From a bacterium (GTDB lineage Bacteria > Patescibacteriota > Minisyncoccia > UBA6257): a stretch of 13,006 bases of DNA. The notes below the pieces were generated by a model that was given only the letters and a program-made list of their open reading frames with translations, had not been told where the DNA came from and made no database searches. Where the stretch lies: contig DAOVIY010000009.1 in assembly GCA_030673525.1 (NCBI GenBank), forward strand, positions 1-13,006. The letters run 5' to 3'. Position numbers and translations under genes: made by a program. Positions 6,408 to 12,831 of the stretch are shown piece after piece. The first letter of the stretch is position 1. Every line of letters begins with the position of its first letter.

Positions 6408-8519
6408 ATGAGTAAAAAGAAGAGAAAAGAATTAAAAATCAATTTTTTAGAGGGAGGAAAAGAAATCTTTAAAAAGATAATTCCCGAGACCTCTTTAAAT
6501 GTAGAGATTAAGAACAGTATTTATGCGATTCTCTTTTTATGTTTAGCTTTGATTTTAATATTAAGTTCCTTAAATCTAGCTGGTCCTATAGGAAGAGGAG
6601 TATTTATGCTTTTTGATTATCTTTTTGGATGGGGATATTTTGTTTTACCAATTCTTTTTTTATTAATATCATTTATTTTTTCCCGTTCTTTATCTGAAAA
6701 AATTAATCTTACTGCTTTTACATTTCAGGGATGTTTTTTTATACTACTTTCAATCCTTTCCCTTCTTGAGATTTTTGCCAATGGCAAGGGTGGTATGGTT
6801 GGTGCTATAGGTGCTTTACTAAAAAATTATTTGGGGTTTTGGCCCACTTTGATTATATATATAGCTATTTTAGTCTCGGGATTTTTATTGGTTTTAAACA
6901 TTCCTCTTAGATTTTCGAGAAAGGGTAAAGAAGAAGAAGAGGCAGAGATTTCTTCTTTTCTAGAGCCCATAGAAGAAGAAGTAATTTCTGAATCAGAAGG
7001 AATAATTGAAGAAATTTCTGATAAAGAAGAAAAAGACAAAGAAGCCAAATCAGAAAAGAAAATGAGCGCCTTTATAAGGTCAAAAAGTAGCTACAAATTT
7101 CCATCATTAGGCTTATTGGAAACTGACAATATTCGTCCTCGCGCTGGTGATATTAGGGCTAATGCCAATATTATTAAAAGAACTCTTCAAAACTTTGGAA
7201 TTGATGTTGAAATGGGAGAAGTAAATGTAGGGCCAACAGTTACTCAATATACTTTTAAGCCGGCTGAAGGTGTAAAACTTTCCAGTGTTACTGCGCTTCA
7301 AAATGATTTAGCTTTAGCCTTAGCAGCCCATCCATTACGCATAGAGGCTCCTATTCCTGGAAGATCATTAGTTGGTATTGAGGTTCCCAATAAATCCATT
7401 GCATTAGTTCGTTTGGGAACTTTATTAAAAGAAAGCAATTTTCAAAAAACCGTTTCGTCATTATCTTTTGCATTAGGCAGAAATGTAAAAGGCGAAGCAT
7501 TGTTGGCGGATTTGAGTAAAATGCCACATCTTTTAATAGCTGGTTCTACAGGTTCGGGAAAATCTGTATGTATTCATGGTATTCTTTCATCTTTTCTTTT
7601 AAAAAATTCTCCGGAAATATTAAGATTAATTTTGATAGACCCTAAGAGGGTTGAACTTTCTCATTATAATGAGATCCCACATCTTTTGACGCCAGTTATT
7701 ACTGACTATAAAAAAGTGCTTCCAGCGCTTCGTTGGGCTACAAATGAAATGGAAAGAAGGTATAATTTGCTTTCTGAATATAAAAGCCGTGACATTGAAG
7801 GGTATAATCAAAAAGTTCTGGCAAACAAGGAAATGCCATTACCATATATAGTAATAATTATTGATGAATTAGCTGATTTAATGGTGCGTTATGGCCGTGA
7901 TTTAGAGGGTTTAATAATTAGAATTGCACAAATGGCTCGGGCCACAGGAATTCATCTTATTGTTTCTACACAAAGGCCGTCAGTGGAAGTAATTACTGGT
8001 TTAATTAAAGCAAATATTACAGCGCGAATTGCTTTTCAAGTAGCTTCGCAAGTAGATTCTCGAACCATTTTGGATATGGCTGGAGCAGAAAAACTTTTAG
8101 GCAGCGGGGATATGCTTTATCTTGCTCCTGATTCTTCCAAACCACGGAGGATTCAAAGCGCCTATGTCTCAGAAGAAGAGGTTAATAAATTAGTAACTTT
8201 TATTATTGAAGAGTCAGGGATTGAAGAAGAAAATGGTTTATCCGAGGATTTGCAAGAATTTATAGAGGGCTCACCATCTTCTGGAAGCATTAGTTTTGAA
8301 GGATTAGATAAAGTAGCAGAAGATGAATTATATCCAGATGCTTATGATATAGTGGTGCAAGCTGAAAAAGCATCAGCCTCTTTGTTACAAAGAAGATTAC
8401 GAATTGGTTATGCAAGAGCTGCCAGACTTTTAGATATTTTAGAAGCAAAGGGAGTAGTTGGACCGGTTAATGGGGCTAAGCCAAGAGAGGTATTTGTCAA
8501 AGCAAAGAAGGAAAATTAA
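6408..8519 (+). CDS. ftsK: FtsK/SpoIIIE DNA translocase
   Basis: Septum-located motor that pumps chromosomal DNA out of the closing division site. 703 residues. Four membrane segments lie at about 38-57, 66-91, 103-124 and 143-165. An acidic Glu/Lys linker (about 173-218) follows. The alpha/beta motor has Walker A GSTGSGKS (379-386, Lys385), Walker B VIIIDELAD (482-490, Asp486, Glu487), the segment QMARATGIHLIVSTQRPS (508-525) and IAFQVASQVDSRTILD (541-556). The C-terminal gamma winged helix (about 640-697) includes LLQRRLRIGYARAARLLD, which reads the orienting sequence motifs. The linker is much shorter than that of E. coli FtsK, giving a SpoIIIE-like layout. It is followed after 18 bases by the rodZ-like gene. 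Confidence 0.97.
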   Translation: MSKKKRKELKINFLEGGKEIFKKIIPETSLNVEIKNSIYAILFLCLALILILSSLNLAGPIGRGVFMLFDYLFGWGYFVLPILFLLISFIFSRSLSEKINLTAFTFQGCFFILLSILSLLEIFANGKGGMVGAIGALLKNYLGFWPTLIIYIAILVSGFLLVLNIPLRFSRKGKEEEEAEISSFLEPIEEEVISESEGIIEEISDKEEKDKEAKSEKKMSAFIRSKSSYKFPSLGLLETDNIRPRAGDIRANANIIKRTLQNFGIDVEMGEVNVGPTVTQYTFKPAEGVKLSSVTALQNDLALALAAHPLRIEAPIPGRSLVGIEVPNKSIALVRLGTLLKESNFQKTVSSLSFALGRNVKGEALLADLSKMPHLLIAGSTGSGKSVCIHGILSSFLLKNSPEILRLILIDPKRVELSHYNEIPHLLTPVITDYKKVLPALRWATNEMERRYNLLSEYKSRDIEGYNQKVLANKEMPLPYIVIIIDELADLMVRYGRDLEGLIIRIAQMARATGIHLIVSTQRPSVEVITGLIKANITARIAFQVASQVDSRTILDMAGAEKLLGSGDMLYLAPDSSKPRRIQSAYVSEEEVNKLVTFIIEESGIEEENGLSEDLQEFIEGSPSSGSISFEGLDKVAEDELYPDAYDIVVQAEKASASLLQRRLRIGYARAARLLDILEAKGVVGPVNGAKPREVFVKAKKEN

Positions 8520-8537
8520 TTTCCCTAATAAAAAATT

Positions 8538-9206
8538 ATGAATGATAAAGAAAGTTTATTGTGCGGTGCTTTTTTAAAAAAAATGCGCCAGGAAAAAGGA
8601 TGGTCTTTAGAAAAGGTTTCTGAAGAAACAAAAATTTTATTATCTATACTTAAAGATTTAGAAAATGATGAATATGAGAATTTACCACCGCCGATTTATT
8701 TGAAGGGGGTGATAAAAAAATATGCCAATTTTCTAAAATTAGACAAGGAAAAAGTTCTTGGGTTTTATCAAAAAAGCAATGGGAGAAATTTATCTTCTGG
8801 TAAATATGATTTACTTCCTAAAAATAGGTTTTTAACTTTTCAATCGAAATTTCTCTCTTTTTTTAAAAATATTGGTCCAAAAATATTAAAATATCTTTTT
8901 TGGGGATTTATTTTATTTTATTTTATCTATGAAGCTAGTTCTTTTATTCTTCCCGCTAAAATTATTCTTGATTCACCGGACCGTGATTTTACTACAAATC
9001 AGGCAGAATTACTAATTATTGGAAAGGTAATTCGTGGAAAGAGATTTTTTATTAAAGATCAGGAGGTTTCTTTTGAAGAAAATGGTTCATTTAATGAAAG
9101 AATTGTTCTTGCGCCAGGCATTAATAATATTCAATTTAGAGCAGTAAATATTTTAGGATATGAGACCGTTTTAGTTCGGCAAATCATTTATACTATTATT
9201 GAATGA
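8538..9206 (+). CDS. RodZ-like helix-turn-helix membrane protein
   Basis: 222 residues with the RodZ/YmfM layout. A cytoplasmic helix-turn-helix domain of the RodZ type covers residues 8-75 (LKKMRQEKGWSLEKVSEET, then ENLPPPIYLKGVIKKYA). A basic stretch (about 95-115) precedes one membrane segment (about 117-138). An outside beta-rich domain (141-221) contains LDSPDRDFTTNQAELLIIG and a FNERIVLAPGINNIQFRA block, resembling the Ig-like glucodextranase-B type fold. In other bacteria RodZ links MreB to the membrane and governs cell shape. Whether MreB is the partner here cannot be seen. The place between ftsK and recA matches ymfM in Firmicutes, which supports the call. The stop is TGA. Confidence 0.8.
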   Translation: MNDKESLLCGAFLKKMRQEKGWSLEKVSEETKILLSILKDLENDEYENLPPPIYLKGVIKKYANFLKLDKEKVLGFYQKSNGRNLSSGKYDLLPKNRFLTFQSKFLSFFKNIGPKILKYLFWGFILFYFIYEASSFILPAKIILDSPDRDFTTNQAELLIIGKVIRGKRFFIKDQEVSFEENGSFNERIVLAPGINNIQFRAVNILGYETVLVRQIIYTIIE

Positions 9207-9215
9207 TTAAATTTA

Positions 9216-9272
9216 AACAGTTATAAGCAGTTTTTAATAATTTTTGGGTTGTGATATCTTTTTAAAACTGTT
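9216..9272 (+). promoter_or_regulatory. repeated AACAGTT-type motifs before recA
   Basis: CAGTT occurs at 9218-9222 and 9228-9232, exactly 10 bases apart, and inverted as AACTG at 9266-9270. The distal copy AACTGTT (9266-9272) can pair with AACAGTT (9216-9222), or AAAACTG (9264-9270) with CAGTTTT (9228-9234). The last copy lies inside the recA promoter spacer. It could be an operator or alternative hairpins. No standard LexA box is present. Confidence 0.35.
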
Positions 9273-9277
9273 AATAT
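9249..9277 (+). promoter_or_regulatory. probable recA promoter
   Basis: TTGTGA at 9249-9254, a 17-base spacer, then TAATAT at 9272-9277, with a start near 9284. A second -10-like hexamer, TAGAAT (9282-9287), would leave a shorter leader but lacks a good -35. The 93-base gap after the rodZ-like gene is consistent with a new transcription unit. Confidence 0.45.
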
Positions 9278-9299
9278 AGCTTAGAATAAAGATTCTTCT

Positions 9300-10322
9300 A
9301 TGGTTAAATCTTTAAAAAAAGAGAAAAAAGACAAATCCAATTCTTCTGAAAAAGATGGAAATCTTCTAGATCAGATAATGAGTGATCTTCAAGAAAGATT
9401 TGGTGAAGGCACAATAATGAGGCTTGGTGGAATTAGAAAAGTTGATGTTGATGTTATTCCTACAGGCTCACCGTCATTAGATTTGGCTTTAGGGGTGGGC
9501 GGTATTCCACGAGGAAGAATTATTGAGATTTATGGTTCTGAATCTTCTGGAAAAACCACTTTGGTTCTTCATATTGTCGCTGAAATTCAAAAAAAAGGGG
9601 GAAAGGCGGCTTTTGTTGATTCAGAGCATGCTCTTGATCCAGAATATGCTCATAAAATTGGAGTAAAAACAAAAGAATTATTAATATCTCAACCTGATAA
9701 TGGAGAGCAGGCATTGGATATAGTAGAAACTTTGGTTCGTTCAGGAGCAATAGATTTAATTATTATTGATTCAGTGGCAGCATTAACTCCAAAAGCTGAG
9801 ATAGAGGGAGAAATGGGTGATCAGCAAATTGGATTACAAGCTCGATTAATGAGTAGAGCTTTGAGGAAATTGGCTGCAATTGTGCATAAAACTAACACAG
9901 CAATTATTTTTACTAATCAAACAAGAATGCAAATAGGAATGATGAGATGGGGTAATCCTGTTACTACCCCAGGAGGTAAAGCTTTGAAGTTTTATTCATC
10001 AGTCAGAATAGAATTAAAGAAAAGAGCCCAAATAAAAAAAGGAGATGAAATAATAGGATCGCGCATAAAAGCAAAGGTAGTAAAGAATAAAGTTGCTCCA
10101 CCTTTCAGGGAAACAGAATTTGATATTCTTTATGACGAAGGCATTTCTTATTATAGCGATTTATTAAATATGGGGATTAAAAAAGGCATTATTACGAAAA
10201 GGGGAATAACTTACAGTTTTGGTGAGATAAAATTGGGGGCAGGATTTGAAGTAGCGCGAACATTTTTAAAAGAAAATTCTAAAATTGGAAAAGAACTTTT
10301 GAAACAGATTACAAAAAAATAG
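9300..10322 (+). CDS. recA: recombinase RecA
   Basis: ATP-dependent strand-exchange protein for homologous recombination and DNA repair. 340 residues. Residues 1-20 are a Lys/Ser-rich extension. Walker A is GSESSGKTT (79-87), the catalytic glutamate is in DSEHALDP (Glu109), Walker B is LIIIDSVAAL (153-162), and loop L1 is EGEMGDQQIG (169-178). Loop L2 reads NQTRMQIGMMRWGNPVTTPGG (206-226). Compared with E. coli (IGVMFGNPETTTGG) it has one extra residue (R216 or W217), and Val replaces the Glu after NP. The C-terminal domain ends at the basic tail and lacks the acidic tail of E. coli RecA. rpsF starts 4 bases after the stop, so recA is co-transcribed with rpsF and ssb. Confidence 0.98.
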   Translation: MVKSLKKEKKDKSNSSEKDGNLLDQIMSDLQERFGEGTIMRLGGIRKVDVDVIPTGSPSLDLALGVGGIPRGRIIEIYGSESSGKTTLVLHIVAEIQKKGGKAAFVDSEHALDPEYAHKIGVKTKELLISQPDNGEQALDIVETLVRSGAIDLIIIDSVAALTPKAEIEGEMGDQQIGLQARLMSRALRKLAAIVHKTNTAIIFTNQTRMQIGMMRWGNPVTTPGGKALKFYSSVRIELKKRAQIKKGDEIIGSRIKAKVVKNKVAPPFRETEFDILYDEGISYYSDLLNMGIKKGIITKRGITYSFGEIKLGAGFEVARTFLKENSKIGKELLKQITKK

Positions 10323-10326
10323 ATTT

Positions 10327-10785
10327 ATGGAACAAAAAAATAATAATTATGAATTATCTTTTTGGTTCTCGTCTCGGTTAGAGGAGAAAGCAATTGAGCA
10401 AAAATTTGATAATTTATTGAAACAATTAAAAAAATCAGGCGCCTTGATAATTTTTAGTCAATCGCCTCAATTAAAACAGTTGGCTTATCCTGTGAAGAAA
10501 GAAATGAATGCTTATTTTGGCTATATTCAATTTAAATTATCTAAAGATTCTTTGACGCGCTTAGAAGAAGAACTTAGGCTAAATAATGACTTTATTCGCT
10601 TTATGGTTTTGAATATTAAACCAAAAGAAGAACAAAAAATTCCAAGTTCTACTTTCAGGAAGTCTGTTTTTAGGAAAAAAGAAAAACCTTCCTTTGCTAA
10701 AGCTACGGAGGACAAGGGAAAAGAAAAGGTAATTAGTCTTGAGGAATTAGATAAAAAACTTAGCGAAATTCTTAAAGAAGAATAA
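10327..10785 (+). CDS. rpsF: small ribosomal subunit protein bS6
   Basis: 152 residues. The bS6 fold covers about 6-98: YELSFWFSSRL (8-18), QLKQLAYPVKKEMNAYFGYIQF (48-69, the conserved K-x-L-A-Y-P-I-K-K block) and LEEELRLNNDFIRFMVLNI (79-97). bS6 pairs with bS18 on the 30S platform. The rest is a charged tail (about 99-152), long for the family. It contains PSFAKATEDKGK (121-132), encoded by a repeat-like DNA segment at 10687-10722 and not part of the bS6 fold. It is followed by ssb after 58 bases, the widespread rpsF-ssb pairing. The gap to recA is only 4 bases. Confidence 0.93.
   Translation: MEQKNNNYELSFWFSSRLEEKAIEQKFDNLLKQLKKSGALIIFSQSPQLKQLAYPVKKEMNAYFGYIQFKLSKDSLTRLEEELRLNNDFIRFMVLNIKPKEEQKIPSSTFRKSVFRKKEKPSFAKATEDKGKEKVISLEELDKKLSEILKEE
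10687..10722 (+). repeat. in-frame repeat element encoding PSFAKATEDKGK
   Basis: The segment encodes PSFAKATEDKGK inside the bS6 tail. It contains the small inverted repeat CTTT-GCT-AAAG (10692-10702) and an outer CCTT/AAGG pair (10687-10690 with 10714-10717). From memory, near-identical FAKAT-x-DK peptides recur in many unrelated CPR proteins, and the reverse reading gives LSSVALAKEGF. I therefore call it an interspersed short repeat. Only one copy lies in this window, so the repeat status is not shown by the window itself. Confidence 0.55.
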
Positions 10786-10818
10786 AAATAAAGGGGTAGG
10801 GTCGAAAATATTAGATCA

Positions 10819-10834
10819 TCCGCCACCTGGCGGA
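10819..10834 (+). repeat. GC-rich palindrome 9 bases before the ssb start
   Basis: TCCGCCA-CC-TGGCGGA is a perfect 7-base inverted repeat, realistic as a 6-bp stem with an ACCT loop. It is far more GC-rich than its surroundings and has no T-run, so it is not a classical terminator. I remember CCGCCA/TGGCGG palindromes as scattered repeats in CPR genomes. It would fold in the mRNA just upstream of the ssb ATG (10844). Confidence 0.7.
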
Positions 10835-10843
10835 AATAAAATT

Positions 10844-11290
10844 ATGAATTTAAATAAAGTATTCATTATTGGTAATCTTACTAGAGATGTTGAACTTCGT
10901 AACACGCCTTCTGGTAAATCAGTAGCTAATTTCGGAGTAGCTACTAATAGAGCATGGGTAAATGCAAGTGGGGAAAAACAACAAGAAGTGGAATTCCATA
11001 ATGTAGTAGTTTGGGGAAAAATGGCTGAGTTATGTAATCAATATCTTGCTAAAGGCCGTTTAGTTTTTGTGGAAGGAAGAATTAGGTCAAGAAGTTGGGT
11101 TGATGCTAATGAACAAAAAAGAACTAAAATTGAAATTATTTCTGAAAATATTAGTTTTGGTCCCCGAAGAATGCAAAAAGAAGGAGAAGAATTAAAAATG
11201 CCGCCAGAAAAAGCGGATTCAAATACAGAAGATCTTCCTGTTTTAGAAGAAGAATCAGGGGAAGTTATTCCTGATAATATTCCTTTTTAA
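10844..11290 (+). CDS. ssb: single-stranded DNA-binding protein
   Basis: 148 residues. The OB fold is at about 1-108: MNLNKVFIIGNLTRDVELR (1-19), SVANFGVATNRAW (26-38), VEFHNVVVWGKMAE (49-62) and KGRLVFVEGRIRSRSW (70-85). A short acidic, disordered linker follows. The tip ends in DNIPF, the conserved SSB C-terminal peptide that recruits repair and replication proteins. SSB coats single-stranded DNA and works with RecA, which is in the same unit. The last 26 bases overlap the end of prfA on the other strand. A GC-rich hairpin sits just before the start codon and could affect translation. Confidence 0.97.
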   Translation: MNLNKVFIIGNLTRDVELRNTPSGKSVANFGVATNRAWVNASGEKQQEVEFHNVVVWGKMAELCNQYLAKGRLVFVEGRIRSRSWVDANEQKRTKIEIISENISFGPRRMQKEGEELKMPPEKADSNTEDLPVLEEESGEVIPDNIPF

Positions 11291-12311
11291 TATCTTCAAT
11301 TATTTCATCTAAATTTCCATTAAGGACTTGTTCAATATTATGCCAGGATTTTTTAATACGATGATCAGTAATACGGTCCTGTGGAAAATTATAAGTACGA
11401 ATTTTTTCTGATCTTTCGGCGCGACCTATTTGGTCGCGTCTTTCTTTTTCTGTTTTTCCTATTGCTTCCTCCTGCTTTTTATTAAAGATTTTATTTTTTA
11501 AGAATTCTAAAGCTTTTTCTCTGTTTTGTTTTTGCTGTCTCTCGCTTTGGCAGGTAACTACTATGCCTGTAGGTTTATGCATAAGACGCACTGCTGTTTC
11601 TACTTTTTGGACATTCTGTCCGCCTGGGCCTGAAGAACGAAAAAAAGTTTCCTCTAAATCCTCTATCTTGATTTTTACTTCGACATTTTTTACTTGAGGA
11701 AGAATGGCTACTGTTGCTGTGGAAGTGTGAATACGTCCGGATTTTTCAGTAGCTGGTATTCTTTGGACTCGATGCACACCAGCTTCGTAAATCAGGTTTT
11801 TAAAAGCTTCTTTATTATTTATTTCCATTACCCCTTCTTTTAAGCCATTTAATGCCGTTTTATTCATACTAATAATTTTAATGGGCCATTCTTTGTTCTC
11901 AGCATATCGATTATACATTCTGAATAAATCATGAGCAAATAACGCTGCTTCTCCGCCTCCAGTTCCAGCTCTAATCTCCACTATAATACTTTTAATTTCA
12001 GATGTATCATTGTTTTCTTCTATTTTTTTTGCCTTTTCTGCCAAGATTTTTTCTTTTATTCCCTTATTCTTTTTTAAATCCTCTTCTGCCAAAGACAAAA
12101 GTTCATCATCAGTCGCTTCAGCTAAAATTTCTTCAGCTTCTTTTATCTTCCTCTCTATTTTTGTGAGTGTTTTAAGAAAATTTATCTCACTTTCAATTTT
12201 TTTCAATTTACGGGAAGTTTCTTCAAAATTCTTTTTATTTGAAAGAAACTCAGGTTTACCGAGTTTCTTAAAAAGATCTTTTTTTTCTTTTTCTAATTCT
12301 TCTAATCTCAT
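11265..12311 (-). CDS. prfA: peptide chain release factor 1 (RF1)
   Basis: 348 residues. Ends translation at UAA and UAG. Residues 1 to about 100 form the N-terminal helical domain. RAGTGGGEAALFA (114-126) starts the core. The stop-codon reading motif PAT is at 186-188 in VQRIPATEKSGRIHTST, the RF1 type (RF2 has SPF). The peptidyl hydrolysis motif is GGQ (230-232) in SSGPGGQNVQKV. Most RF1 proteins have GAGGQH here; the Pro before GGQ and the Asn after it recall ArfB/ICT1-type hydrolases, but the full domain set and PAT identify RF1. The ATG directly follows the rpmE stop with no gap. Its end overlaps ssb by 26 bases. Confidence 0.97.
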   Translation of the reverse strand: MRLEELEKEKKDLFKKLGKPEFLSNKKNFEETSRKLKKIESEINFLKTLTKIERKIKEAEEILAEATDDELLSLAEEDLKKNKGIKEKILAEKAKKIEENNDTSEIKSIIVEIRAGTGGGEAALFAHDLFRMYNRYAENKEWPIKIISMNKTALNGLKEGVMEINNKEAFKNLIYEAGVHRVQRIPATEKSGRIHTSTATVAILPQVKNVEVKIKIEDLEETFFRSSGPGGQNVQKVETAVRLMHKPTGIVVTCQSERQQKQNREKALEFLKNKIFNKKQEEAIGKTEKERRDQIGRAERSEKIRTYNFPQDRITDHRIKKSWHNIEQVLNGNLDEIIEDIKKEYYQE

Positions 12312-12614
12312 TTATTTCTTTTTTTCGCTATCTAGTGGATTTTTTGCTTTTTTGTTTGTTTTTTTTCTTTTCTCAATTTTACTTAAGACAGGTTTTTTGT
12401 TTTTGATACCCTTGGTTTTTTCAAGTCGATTTTTAAATTTCTGGACGCGACCAGCAGTATCTACTAATTTTTTTTGCCCAGTATAAAAAGGATGGCAGCG
12501 TGAACAAATTTCAATTTCCATTTTATCAATAGTAGAACCAACATCAAATTTAGCCCCGCAAGCGCAACTTACAGTCGCTTTAGTATTGTATTTTGGATGG
12601 ATATCTTTTTTCAT
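12312..12614 (-). CDS. rpmE: large ribosomal subunit protein bL31, zinc-binding type
   Basis: 100 residues. The bL31 core is at 1 to about 62: MKKDIHPKYN (1-10), CAC (Cys17, Cys19) and EICSRCHPFYTGQKKLVDTAGRVQKF (35-60, Cys37 and Cys40). The four cysteines form the zinc site of the C+ type. Residues 61-100 are a Lys-rich extension beyond the usual length of about 70, probably an rRNA-binding tail. bL31 bridges the two subunits at the central protuberance. Its stop codon abuts the prfA start, so the two are translated from one message. A minus-strand promoter lies at 12641-12669. Confidence 0.96.
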   Translation of the reverse strand: MKKDIHPKYNTKATVSCACGAKFDVGSTIDKMEIEICSRCHPFYTGQKKLVDTAGRVQKFKNRLEKTKGIKNKKPVLSKIEKRKKTNKKAKNPLDSEKKK

Positions 12615-12640
12615 AAATTTATATCATAAGGAATAAGGAA

Positions 12641-12669
12641 ATTGTAGCAAAAAAAGCTTAAAAAAGCAA
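12641..12669 (-). promoter_or_regulatory. rpmE-prfA promoter, minus strand
   Basis: Read on the minus strand: TTGCTT (12664-12669), a 17-base spacer, then TACAAT (12641-12646) preceded by TGC, an extended -10. The start point would be near 12634, giving a leader of about 20 bases. Confidence 0.6.
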
Positions 12670-12695
12670 TAAAAATATAGCGTGTGTAGTGGAAA

Positions 12696-12723
12696 TTGAC
12701 TTTAGTTTATACAATGTGATAAT
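12696..12723 (+). promoter_or_regulatory. upstream plus-strand promoter (candidate small RNA / rpsB P1)
   Basis: TTGACT (12696-12701, five of six to consensus), a 16-base spacer, then GATAAT (12718-12723, five of six) preceded by TGT, an extended -10. The start point would fall near 12730, about 118 bases before rpsB and just before the hairpin series. It is one of the strongest promoter matches in the window. Confidence 0.65.
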
Positions 12724-12729
12724 ATAATC

Positions 12730-12795
12730 AACATTCTCACATCTGAGGACAAGTTTCGTTGTAACATTACGGTTTTTCAGCTGTAGTGTTTTTTC
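12730..12795 (+). ncRNA. candidate small structured RNA or attenuator leader upstream of rpsB
   Basis: After the promoter at 12696-12723 there are three hairpins with no bases between them. The first is at 12735-12748 (5 bp including one G-T, loop CATC). The second is at 12749-12762 (ACAA/TTGT, 6-base loop). The third is at 12763-12790 (12 bp including three G-T pairs, loop TTTC) and is followed by a T-run. No ATG occurs between the start point and the T-run, so a coding role is unlikely. A separate promoter for rpsB lies beyond the terminator, so the element could be an independent RNA of about 65 bases. It could also be a transcription attenuator in a long rpsB leader. I do not recognise it as a known RNA family. 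Confidence 0.5.
12763..12794 (+). terminator. intrinsic terminator between the two rpsB-side promoters
   Basis: 12763-12774 pairs fully with 12779-12790 (12 bp, three of them G-T) around a TTTC loop, and Ts run from 12789 to 12794. No plus-strand gene ends here, so it must end either a short RNA from the 12696-12723 promoter or a regulated rpsB leader. Confidence 0.65.
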
Positions 12796-12802
12796 AAACT
12801 TC

Positions 12803-12831
12803 TTGATTCTTACTATCTTTTATGGTAAATT
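12803..12831 (+). promoter_or_regulatory. proximal rpsB promoter (P2)
   Basis: TTGATT (12803-12808), a 17-base spacer, then TAAATT (12826-12831) preceded by TGG, an extended -10 of the same form as the one at 357-365. The start point would be near 12838, a leader of about 10 bases, similar to other units in this window. Confidence 0.6.

Noticed and set aside
6404..6409. TATAAT overlapping the ftsK start codon
   Set aside because: A start point would fall inside the coding region after the ATG, with no nearby alternative Met, so it cannot serve this gene. AT-rich start context is common here.
2574..9206. Recoded UGA (glycine code of some CPR groups)
   Set aside because: UGA ends rpiB and the rodZ-like gene at the expected family lengths, and no gene needs in-frame UGA to be read through. 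This implies an RF2 gene elsewhere.
9207..9299. LexA/SOS box before recA
   Set aside because: No match to the known LexA consensus types. Only CAGTT-type repeats of unknown meaning are present.
10527..10826. Minus-strand open frame of 99 codons over rpsF
   Set aside because: Antisense shadow of rpsF. It contains the reverse reading of the repeat element, which explains its openness.
12010..12486. Plus-strand open frame of 158 codons across prfA and rpmE
   Set aside because: Ser/Phe-rich low-complexity antisense shadow of two well-identified genes on the minus strand.
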